Source: Chlorobium sp.
GTDB lineage: Bacteria > Bacteroidota > Chlorobiia > Chlorobiales > Chlorobiaceae
Direction of reading: 5' to 3'
Length of the DNA: 52,275 nucleotides
NCBI GenBank assembly: GCA_005843835.1
Contig: SZXZ01000084.1
Span: forward strand, 1-52,275
The notes under the pieces were generated by a model. The model did not search any database, was not told where the DNA came from, and saw only the letters and a list, made by a program, of their open reading frames with translations. The translations under genes were made by a program, and so were the position numbers. Positions 44,963 through 52,275 of the stretch are shown one piece after another. Numbering within the stretch: the stretch's first letter is position 1; the number at the start of each line of letters is the position of its first letter.

Positions 44963-46831
44963 ATGGATGTTCAAGATGCTCTAACCCCTCTCTCCGAAAT
45001 ACGAAAAGCTCTTGATGAAAAACTTTCAACATTGCCGACCAGTCCAGGGGTTTATCAGTTCAAAAACACTCATGGCCGGGTTATCTATGTCGGCAAAGCA
45101 AAAAATCTCCGTAACAGGGTACGTTCATACTTTAGAAATCAGCAGCAGCTTTTCGGCAAAACGCTGGTGCTTGTCAGTCATATTGCTGATTTCGAAGTCA
45201 TTATAACCTCTTCGGAGGTCGAGGCACTGATTCTTGAAAATAATCTTATCAAGGAACTTAAGCCACGTTACAATGTGAATTTAAAAGATGACAAAACGTA
45301 TCCTTATCTGGTCATCACTCATGAACCTTTCCCTCGAATCTTTTTTACACGTCAGGTGAAAAGGGATGGTTCCACATGGTTCGGGCCATATACCGAAGCA
45401 CGTCAACTAAGGGCTATTCTTGACCTCATTGGGTCGATATTTCCCTTGCGCAACTGTAAATATCACCTGAGTAAAGAGAATATTGCATCAAAAAAATACA
45501 AGGTCTGCCTCGATTACCATATCCATAAATGCAAGGGACCTTGTGAGGGATTATTTTCTGAGGCGGAGTATCTTGCTATGATAAAGGAGATTACGCTACT
45601 CTTGAAAGGAAAAACTTCCAGCATGATCCGCTCACTCACCGATACTATGCAGAGACTTGCCTCGGAATTGAAATTTGAGCAGGCTGCTGAAATAAAAACA
45701 CAACTCGACAGCTTGAAGCGCTATGCTGAACGACAGAAAATTGTAACCGGCGATGGCATGGACAGGGATGTTTTTGCGATTGCCAGCGGAGAAAACGAAG
45801 GTTGTGGAGTGATATTTAAAATCCGTGAAGGAAAACTGCTTGGCTCACAGCACATCTATATAAGTAATACAAACGGTGAAACAGAGGTTGAACTCCAGAC
45901 GAGAGTGGTTGAAAAATACTATCTGGAAACCCTTGAACTTATTCCTGATGAGATTCTTCTTCAAAAACCTCTTGCCATCGATGAAGAGGATGCTATAAAA
46001 GCTTTCATAGAGGAAAAGCAGGAGAAAAAAAATATCAGGTTTCTTGTTCCTCAAATCGGCGAAAAAGCACATCTCGTTGAAATGTGCCGTCAAAACGCGC
46101 AACACCATCTGGAGGAATACCTTATCCAGAAACAAAAAAGAGGTGAAGCTGCTCGCGAACACCATGGCGTTACTGCACTCAGAGAATTGCTGCATCTTCC
46201 TAAAATCCCGCAACGAATTGAATGTTTTGATAATTCTCATTTTCAAGGAACTGATTATGTCAGTTCAATGGTGTGCTTTGAAAAGGGAAAGCCAAAAAAA
46301 TCTGATTACAGAAAATTCAAACTGCAAACTTTTGAAGGTTCGGATGATTATGCCGCCATGGCAGAAGTTATGATGCGTCGTTATGGTGGTTCATTATCCA
46401 AAGAACTTCCTCTCCCTGACCTGATTGTAGTGGACGGAGGAAAGGGTCAGGTCAATACTGCATTTAATATCCTGAATACTCTTGGTTTATCGATTCCGGT
46501 AATAGGTCTGGCGAAACGAATTGAAGAAATTTTTATGCCTGACATAAAAGATTCTTTCAACCTGCCAAAAACCTCGGCGGCACTCAAGTTGCTACAGCAA
46601 CTTCGAGATGAAGCTCACCGGTTTGCTATTACCTATCATAGGAAACTGAGAACAAAGAGAACTTTACAAACCGAACTGACTACTATAAAAGGACTTGGAG
46701 AGAAAACCGCGTTCAGGCTGCTTGAGCATTTTGGTTCTGCTGACGCCGTATCGCAAGCCACAATTGAGGAACTGAAGGCTGTAACAGGATCAAAAAATGC
46801 TGAAGCAGTTTTCCGTTTTTATAGACCTTGA
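44963..46831 (+). CDS. uvrC: Excinuclease ABC subunit C
   Basis: Dual-incision nuclease of nucleotide excision repair. The N-terminal GIY-YIG domain is seen (SPGVYQFKNTHGRVIYVGKAKNLRNRVRSYF), then the UVR motif (ASELKFEQAAEIKTQLDSLK), the RNase H-like C-terminal nuclease (IECFDNSHFQGTDYVSSMVCF, LIVVDGGKGQ) and a helix-hairpin-helix end (TIKGLGEKTAFRLLEHFGS). It is 622 residues from the ATG at 44963, the expected length. Confidence 0.96.
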   Translation: MDVQDALTPLSEIRKALDEKLSTLPTSPGVYQFKNTHGRVIYVGKAKNLRNRVRSYFRNQQQLFGKTLVLVSHIADFEVIITSSEVEALILENNLIKELKPRYNVNLKDDKTYPYLVITHEPFPRIFFTRQVKRDGSTWFGPYTEARQLRAILDLIGSIFPLRNCKYHLSKENIASKKYKVCLDYHIHKCKGPCEGLFSEAEYLAMIKEITLLLKGKTSSMIRSLTDTMQRLASELKFEQAAEIKTQLDSLKRYAERQKIVTGDGMDRDVFAIASGENEGCGVIFKIREGKLLGSQHIYISNTNGETEVELQTRVVEKYYLETLELIPDEILLQKPLAIDEEDAIKAFIEEKQEKKNIRFLVPQIGEKAHLVEMCRQNAQHHLEEYLIQKQKRGEAAREHHGVTALRELLHLPKIPQRIECFDNSHFQGTDYVSSMVCFEKGKPKKSDYRKFKLQTFEGSDDYAAMAEVMMRRYGGSLSKELPLPDLIVVDGGKGQVNTAFNILNTLGLSIPVIGLAKRIEEIFMPDIKDSFNLPKTSAALKLLQQLRDEAHRFAITYHRKLRTKRTLQTELTTIKGLGEKTAFRLLEHFGSADAVSQATIEELKAVTGSKNAEAVFRFYRP

Positions 46832-46944
46832 ATGTTCCTGTTGTAACCAAAGCCATATCCTCACTATGTTTTTCTTAATAAAATTCTGTTATATTTATAG
46901 ATGAGTAGTACGGCGGATGATAGAGAAATTCTTTACGATTGTTT

Positions 46945-48342
46945 ATGAACGCACCTGATTTTTTCGACGATAATTATCATAACCCAACAGGAGCGTCAGG
47001 CAAAGAACCCCCTGATCTTGAGGGGCTTGATTGCATGTTTGATGTGGAGGAGCTTCTAGACAGGATCAATCAGTATAATGAAGAAGGCTTTCTGCTTGAA
47101 GCCCTTACGGTTGCTCATCGTCTCGAAGAAATTGCGCCCTACAACACTGAGACATGGTTCCACCTTGGAAACTGCCTTACGTTGAACGGCTGTTTTGAGG
47201 ATGCACTCAAGGCGTTTCAGAAGGCAATTGTATTCAGTCCGTCTGACAGCGAAATGAGACTCAATCTTGCGCTTGCATATTTTAACACCGGCAGTCTGGA
47301 TGAGGCTCTTGAGGAACTTGACGATGTCATTATAGATTCCTCTATTGAAAAGGAATATCATTACTACAAAGGGATTATTCTGCAGCGACTGGAACGATTT
47401 GAGGAAGCTGAATCGGATTTTGAGCATGCCTTGGAAATCGATCCTGACTTTGCTGATGCATGGTATGAACTTGCTTACTGCAAAGATGTTCTTGGCAACC
47501 TTGAAGCAAGTACTTCCTGTTATTGCAAAACGCTTGATCATGATCCTTATAATATTAATGCGTGGTACAATAATGGTCTCGTCCTGAGCAAAATGAAACG
47601 CTATGAAGATGCGCTTGATGCTTACGACATGGCCTTGGCTATTTCTGATGATTTCAGTTCAGCATGGTATAACCGTGCGAATGTACTTGCTATCACAGGC
47701 CGTATTGAAGATGCCGCCGAAAGCTATCTGAAAACTCTGGAGTATGAGCCGGACGATATAAATGCTCTTTATAATCTTGGCATTGCATATGAAGAACTTG
47801 AGGAGTACAGTGATGCCATACACTGCTACAGCCGTTGTATCAATGTCAGCAGTGATTTTGGAGATGCATGGTTTGCACTTGCCTGTTGCCATGAAGCTCT
47901 GGAAGAGTATGAAGAGGCGTATACAGCTACAGAACAGGCTCTGAAGACAACCCCTGACAGTATTGAGTTTCTCTTGCTTAAAGCTGAAATAGAGTACAAT
48001 CTCAATCATCTTGAAAAGTCAATAGGAACCTATAGGGAAATAATAAAACTTGATGCTGAAAACCCCCAGATTTGGGTTGATTTTGCCATTGTTCTCAGAG
48101 AAGCCGGTCAGATAAATGCATCCATTGATGCGCTACAGCAATCTCTGAAACTTCAACCTCTTTCAGCAGATGCTCACTTCGAAATTGCAGCTGCCTATTT
48201 TGCTATGGGTGACAAGCTTAGTACCTTGAAAGCACTAAGCAAAGCGTTCAAGATTGATCCAGATAAAAAGGAGCTTTTTCAGAGTACTTTCCCTGAACTG
48301 TATCAGCAGGATTCAGTCAGATTGATGCTTGGTATTTCATGA
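46945..48342 (+). CDS. Tetratricopeptide-repeat protein
   Basis: A 465-residue acidic protein made almost wholly of 34-residue TPR units (for example [32 protein letters not shown] repeats, about eleven in all). It has no signal peptide or membrane helix. The ATG at 46945 is preferred to the TTG at 46939. TPR arrays mediate protein interactions; the partner is unknown. It is followed 22 bases later by aroE. Confidence 0.85.
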   Translation: MNAPDFFDDNYHNPTGASGKEPPDLEGLDCMFDVEELLDRINQYNEEGFLLEALTVAHRLEEIAPYNTETWFHLGNCLTLNGCFEDALKAFQKAIVFSPSDSEMRLNLALAYFNTGSLDEALEELDDVIIDSSIEKEYHYYKGIILQRLERFEEAESDFEHALEIDPDFADAWYELAYCKDVLGNLEASTSCYCKTLDHDPYNINAWYNNGLVLSKMKRYEDALDAYDMALAISDDFSSAWYNRANVLAITGRIEDAAESYLKTLEYEPDDINALYNLGIAYEELEEYSDAIHCYSRCINVSSDFGDAWFALACCHEALEEYEEAYTATEQALKTTPDSIEFLLLKAEIEYNLNHLEKSIGTYREIIKLDAENPQIWVDFAIVLREAGQINASIDALQQSLKLQPLSADAHFEIAAAYFAMGDKLSTLKALSKAFKIDPDKKELFQSTFPELYQQDSVRLMLGIS

Positions 48343-48364
48343 TCACGTAGAGAGCTCCGACTGC

Positions 48365-49240
48365 ATGACGAAAGCTATCAAAATACTCGGCCTCATTGGC
48401 CGGGCAGTGGATTATTCATACTCTCCGCTTATTCATAACACTGCTTGCGAAATACTTGGTATTCCGTATTATTATACCGTTTTTAACATTGCAGATCCAG
48501 TACTGATACCTGATGCCCTTCGTGGAGCAAAAGCACTCGGTATTGCTGGATTTAATGTCACTATCCCTTATAAAAAAACTGTCGTACCTTTTCTTGATGA
48601 GCTTTCGCATGAAGCCACTGTCATAAAGGCTGTCAACACCATCGTCAATGATAATGGCAGACTCATTGGCCATAACACTGATATTACCGGATTTGCAACA
48701 CCTTTATTGCCTTACAAGGGCCGCATAACAGACAACCTTGTCGGTATTTTTGGAGGAGGAGGAGCCGCTCTGGCAGCAATCGAGGCATTCAAGCAATTTT
48801 TCATGCCTAAAGAGATTTTGCTTTTTGTTCGTGACCCAAAAAAAGCCAGATTGTTGCTTGATGAAACTGGTTACAAGGAAACCTTTCCGATCACTCTAGT
48901 AAAATCTGATGATCTGGAAAAAGTCAGAGAGTGCCGTGTTATTGTCAACGCGACGCCGATTGGAACAAAAGGACGCGACAACGAAGGCTATAATTCTGTA
49001 ATTCCTGTTGAACAGAACTTGATTAACCATGACCAGATAGTCTACGACATGGTCTACAACCCTCTTGATACCCCACTCCTGCAAGCAGCACGGCAGGCTA
49101 ATGCTACAACTATTTCGGGCATTGAAATGCTTATTGGTCAGGCTGATCGCTCATTTACACTCTGGACCGGTATGCCGATGCCTATAGCAGACGTTCGGAA
49201 AACTCTTTTGAAAAAGATTCAAGAAAACGTTTACAAATAA
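48365..49240 (+). CDS. aroE: Shikimate dehydrogenase
   Basis: NADPH-dependent reduction of 3-dehydroshikimate in aromatic amino acid synthesis. Motifs are SYSPLIHN (shikimate-binding Ser-x-Ser), NVTIPYKK with the catalytic Lys, [22 protein letters not shown] (nucleotide loop) and NATPIGTKG. The ATG at 48365 gives 291 residues; the upstream in-frame start overlaps the TPR gene. Confidence 0.94.
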   Translation: MTKAIKILGLIGRAVDYSYSPLIHNTACEILGIPYYYTVFNIADPVLIPDALRGAKALGIAGFNVTIPYKKTVVPFLDELSHEATVIKAVNTIVNDNGRLIGHNTDITGFATPLLPYKGRITDNLVGIFGGGGAALAAIEAFKQFFMPKEILLFVRDPKKARLLLDETGYKETFPITLVKSDDLEKVRECRVIVNATPIGTKGRDNEGYNSVIPVEQNLINHDQIVYDMVYNPLDTPLLQAARQANATTISGIEMLIGQADRSFTLWTGMPMPIADVRKTLLKKIQENVYK

Positions 49241-49282
49241 ACTGTCCCCCACATCAAAAAATCTGCTTATTTTTTCTCACTA

Positions 49283-49792
49283 ATGAAATTGTTTTTCACC
49301 CTTATTCTGCTTGTTGTCACCGTTGATCAACTCACAAAAAAACTGGCCATTACCTTTCTCAGGGATGCAGCCCAAAGCATAACGATCATTCCTGACCTGC
49401 TGTCGCTGACCTATACAGAAAATAAGGGTGTTGCCTTTGGGATGGAATTTGCGCCCCCGGCTATACTCCTTCTTATGACAGGACTTATCACCGTTATGGT
49501 GCTCATTTATGTTATTTTCTCGAAAAATAGAACTGCACTTTTCGTTGTCCCTTTTTCGCTTATTGTCGGAGGAGGCGCAGGAAACATGATTGACAGGGTG
49601 ATGATCGGTCGGGTCGTGGATTTCATTTATTTTGACCTCTATCATGGAAAAATGTTTGGAATCTACCTTTCTCTGTGGCCTATTTTCAATATTGCAGACT
49701 CAGCAATTACAATAGGGGCCTGTATGCTCATTCTTTTTCATCACAACATTTTTCCTGACAGTATTTCAAAAGAAACAAACCATGTTTGTTGA
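49283..49792 (+). CDS. lspA: Lipoprotein signal peptidase (signal peptidase II)
   Basis: Membrane aspartyl protease that removes lipoprotein signal peptides. It has four predicted helices; the catalytic Asp residues are Asp113 (GRVVDFIYF) and Asp139 (FNIADSAI), and Asn101 of GNMIDRV is conserved. At 169 residues it has normal length. Its 3' end overlaps tatD by 11 bases. Confidence 0.94.
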   Translation: MKLFFTLILLVVTVDQLTKKLAITFLRDAAQSITIIPDLLSLTYTENKGVAFGMEFAPPAILLLMTGLITVMVLIYVIFSKNRTALFVVPFSLIVGGGAGNMIDRVMIGRVVDFIYFDLYHGKMFGIYLSLWPIFNIADSAITIGACMLILFHHNIFPDSISKETNHVC

Positions 49793-50555
49793 CATTCACT
49801 GCCACCTGTCGTTCCCTGAATTTGACCTTGACAGAAATCAGGTCATTGAGCGATTAATAGAAGAAAAGGTACATGTGCTCGTCGATCCAGGAGTTAATGT
49901 TGCTACCAGCAAAAAATCGATTGAACTTGCCAGGAATTACGATTTTATATATGCAAATGTTGGCCTTCACCCTCATGAAGCATCTCAGTTTGTTGAAGAA
50001 AGCGTTTTTGAAGAACTTGAAACTCTTGCGAAGTCACCTAAAGTTGTCGCCATTGGTGAAATTGGACTTGACTATCACTATCCTGACTATAACGAGCATG
50101 CCCAGCAGCAGGCATTTCGTCAAATGCTCAGACTTGCGCACTCTCTTGATATGCCGGTTGTTATCCATTGTCGTGATGCATGGGTAGATATGCTTCGTAT
50201 CTTGAACGAAGAAAGCCATTCAGGCATGCGCGGGGTAATGCACTGCTTTTCCGGCGATATTGTGATTGCGAAGGAATGTATCCGCAAAGGATTCAAACTA
50301 TCCATTCCCGGTACTGTAACCTATAAAAATTCGCTGTTGCCTGATGTTATCCGCCAGGTTTCTCTTGACGATCTTCTGACAGAGACAGATGCCCCCTACC
50401 TTGCACCTATTCCCCACAGGGGAAAACGCAATGAGCCTGCCTATATTCCTCTCATTACCGGCGCCATTGCCCGTATCAGAGAAATTCCGATAGAGGAAAC
50501 CGCGAAAGGCATTGCTCAGAATACTTATGAATTGTTTAGATTATCAGCACCTTAA
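49782..50555 (+). CDS. tatD: TatD-family metal-dependent deoxyribonuclease
   Basis: TIM-barrel hydrolase. Metal ligands and motifs: [12 protein letters not shown], the glutamate in [24 protein letters not shown] and ETDAPYLAP. The 257-residue length is typical for the YcfH/TatD group. It overlaps lspA, so the two are translationally linked. Confidence 0.9.
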   Translation: MFVDIHCHLSFPEFDLDRNQVIERLIEEKVHVLVDPGVNVATSKKSIELARNYDFIYANVGLHPHEASQFVEESVFEELETLAKSPKVVAIGEIGLDYHYPDYNEHAQQQAFRQMLRLAHSLDMPVVIHCRDAWVDMLRILNEESHSGMRGVMHCFSGDIVIAKECIRKGFKLSIPGTVTYKNSLLPDVIRQVSLDDLLTETDAPYLAPIPHRGKRNEPAYIPLITGAIARIREIPIEETAKGIAQNTYELFRLSAP

Positions 50556-50699
50556 ATAACAGCAATTTTTGGTATCCATCAATACGCAGTTATTTTGAAA
50601 TTCAGGCAAACTTGCTTAGGTTTGATGCCGGAATACCGGAAATAAACATTTGCGGGAACCAAAAAACCAATGCAGTAACTTATCCTATACCTATCACCT

Positions 50700-51383
50700 A
50701 TGAAAGAAATACAAACTGGCGCGCCCGTTGTGAACAACATAAAACCATCGGCAGAGGACAATCTTCTTTATTTTGCCATCAAATATAAAGCTGTGGTTAT
50801 CGGTGCCCTTATTCTGCTTGTTTGTATTGGAGGTGGGATTTTCTTCTGGATGCGTCACCAGCAAACCAGTGAACAGGAAGCTGAACTAAAGCTGTCAAGA
50901 ATAACTCCCCTTCTGGACCGAGGTGACTTTAGAAATGCAATCAACGGTACAGGGAGTATTGATGGACTTAAGAAAATTTCTGAAGATTACGCAGGTACCC
51001 CAAGCGGAAATATGGCGAGTTTGCTTTTTGCAAATGCTTACTACTCGCTCAAGGAGTATGATTCGGCCTTAAATGTATTTAAATCCGTATCTCTCAAGAA
51101 TAATGACCTTGCTGCGGCTGCTTTGGCAGGTGCCGGTGACTCATATGTTGGTAAAAATCAATTCGGCCTCGCTGCGGAATCTTACCAGGAAGCTTCAAAA
51201 AAGGCTGAAAATAGTGTACTGAAGGCACAATACATGACCCATGCAGCCGACAGTTACCAAGCGATAAACCAGCTTCAAAAAGCATCGGAGATTTATACAA
51301 AAATAATCACTGACTTCCCCGGATCAACGGGGGCAGCGTTAGCGCAAAGATCCCTCTGGAAAATTTCAGGAAAAGTCAAGTAA
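50700..51383 (+). CDS. Membrane-anchored TPR-like protein
   Basis: A 227-residue protein with one N-terminal transmembrane helix (about 32-52, VIGALILLVCIGGGIFFWM), then a periplasmic part with three or four TPR-like helical pairs (FANAYYSLKEYDSALNVFKSV, AGAGDSYVGKNQFGLAAESYQEA, HAADSYQAINQLQKASEIYTKII). The layout resembles YfgM-type proteins linked to envelope protein quality control. The cyclophilin that follows (52-base gap) would fit such a role. Confidence 0.75.
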   Translation: MKEIQTGAPVVNNIKPSAEDNLLYFAIKYKAVVIGALILLVCIGGGIFFWMRHQQTSEQEAELKLSRITPLLDRGDFRNAINGTGSIDGLKKISEDYAGTPSGNMASLLFANAYYSLKEYDSALNVFKSVSLKNNDLAAAALAGAGDSYVGKNQFGLAAESYQEASKKAENSVLKAQYMTHAADSYQAINQLQKASEIYTKIITDFPGSTGAALAQRSLWKISGKVK

Positions 51384-51434
51384 CATACTTTCACGCATTT
51401 TTTACTTACTAAAAAGAGGTTAAATAAGCTTACC

Positions 51435-51926
51435 ATGCCCGAACAGTTCATTATCAAAACCAGCCTTGGTGACATCGCCATATCTCTTTATGATGACACA
51501 CCTCAGCATCGAGATAATTTTATCAAACTTGTAGGTGAAAACTATTACGATGGCATACGGTTTCACCGTGTTATCGATGGGTTTATGATACAAACAGGAG
51601 ACCCTTTGTCGCGGCATGATGACAAGCGCTCTTTGCATGGTACCGGAGGACCTTCCACGCGTATTCCTGCTGAGATCCATCATCCAAACAAAAAGGGAAC
51701 CCTCGCTGCTGCAAGGGATAACAATCCACAAAAGGCATCATCCGGCAGCCAATTTTATATTAATCACTCGGACAATTCCTTTCTTGACGGTCAATATACC
51801 GTTTTCGGTGTCGTTGATTCCGGAATGGATGTTGTGGAAAAAATTGCTGTGGTTAAAACCGATCCAAATGACAACCCTCTTGTTCCGATCACCATCAATA
51901 CTATTGTGCCTGCGGTAAAGTCTTAA
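51435..51926 (+). CDS. Peptidyl-prolyl cis-trans isomerase, cyclophilin type
   Basis: A 163-residue cyclophilin with the core FHRVIDGFMIQTGDP, SSGSQFYINHSDNSFLDGQYTVFGVV. The catalytic Arg of FHRV is present. No signal peptide is seen, so it is cytoplasmic unless exported by another route. Confidence 0.93.
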   Translation: MPEQFIIKTSLGDIAISLYDDTPQHRDNFIKLVGENYYDGIRFHRVIDGFMIQTGDPLSRHDDKRSLHGTGGPSTRIPAEIHHPNKKGTLAAARDNNPQKASSGSQFYINHSDNSFLDGQYTVFGVVDSGMDVVEKIAVVKTDPNDNPLVPITINTIVPAVKS

Positions 51927-51938
51927 TGGTTAAACCAC

Positions 51939-52275
51939 ATGGCAAGCATTTCGGACAACATCCAGACTATACGTCATCAGATAACAGCTGCCTGCATCAG
52001 TGCGGGCAGACTGCCAAGTGATGTCCGATTGATTGCGGTATCCAAAACAAAACCTGCACCACTCATAAAAGAGGCGTATAATGCAGGACAAATTGAGTTT
52101 GGAGAAAGCTATGTACAGGAGTTTCTTGACAAATACCAGGATCCCATCCTTGAAAACACTCCGATCAACTGGCATTTTATAGGTCATCTTCAGTCAAATA
52201 AGGTGCGCTTTATAATCAACAAAGTTAAACTTGTTCACGGAATTGACAGGCTTTCGACGGCTGAAGAACTTTCAA
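51939..52275 (+). CDS. YggS/PROSC-family PLP homeostasis protein (5' part only)
   Basis: The frame is open to the window edge, 112 codons. It starts MASISDNIQTIRHQI and has the PLP lysine Lys36 in IAVSKTKPA, then FGESYVQEFLDKY and WHFIGHLQSNKVRFI, the family signature. These proteins buffer pyridoxal phosphate. The C-terminal half lies outside the window. Confidence 0.9.
   Translation, partial: MASISDNIQTIRHQITAACISAGRLPSDVRLIAVSKTKPAPLIKEAYNAGQIEFGESYVQEFLDKYQDPILENTPINWHFIGHLQSNKVRFIINKVKLVHGIDRLSTAEELS

Overview
The window looks like a chromosomal segment of a green sulfur bacterium (Chlorobiaceae, Chlorobium type). The evidence is the compact gene order nifH-nifI1-nifI2-nifD-K-E-N-B-ferredoxin-modABC, with PII-like regulators inside the nif operon, a short NifK without an N-terminal extension, a NifD with the extra loop seen in strict anaerobes, AT-rich spacers and few strong ribosome binding sites. 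Species cannot be fixed from the sequence alone.

Layout. 1-9.75 kb: nitrogen fixation operon behind a near-perfect sigma-54 promoter (518-533), ending at a strong terminator (9700-9751). 9.9-13.4 kb: molybdate uptake (modABC) and a convergent ModE-type regulator, with two ModE-like sites before modA. 13.4-23.8 kb: a sulfur amino acid region. It opens with an unannotated short ORF carrying five consecutive Cys codons followed by an intrinsic terminator, which is a candidate cysteine-responsive attenuator. It continues with a DUF4395-like membrane protein, a tRNA-like element, metY, an HPr-like protein, an orphan LuxR-type response regulator, cysK, a long-type serine acetyltransferase, a family 2 encapsulin shell with a cyclic-nucleotide-binding-like domain, a SufS-type cysteine desulfurase with a 326-residue disordered N-terminal extension (the expected cargo), and a cystathionine gamma-synthase/lyase. 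24.1-26.1 kb: three small genes (membrane protein, DedA-like, ParB-fold-like). 26.4-31.9 kb: a complete 2-oxoglutarate dehydrogenase complex (sucA, sucB, lpd). 31.9-37.9 kb, minus strand: hypA-B-F-C-D-E for [NiFe]-hydrogenase maturation, with no hydrogenase structural genes in view. 38.1-52.3 kb: pyrB, an outer-membrane DUF1207-like protein, a Nudix hydrolase, a porin-like barrel, a usp-MFS-small membrane protein group, uvrC, a TPR protein, aroE, lspA, tatD, a membrane-anchored TPR-like protein, a cyclophilin and the start of a YggS-type PLP protein.

How it fits together. Nitrogenase assembly needs Fe, Mo and large amounts of sulfide from cysteine. The mod genes supply Mo. The cys/met genes make and interconvert cysteine and homocysteine. 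The encapsulin with its desulfurase could store or buffer cysteine-derived sulfur. The poly-Cys leader would let cysteine supply (charged tRNA-Cys) set transcription into this region. The attenuator, the shell/cargo pair with a hairpin between the two genes, and the unusual cNMP-like pocket are the most interesting items here.
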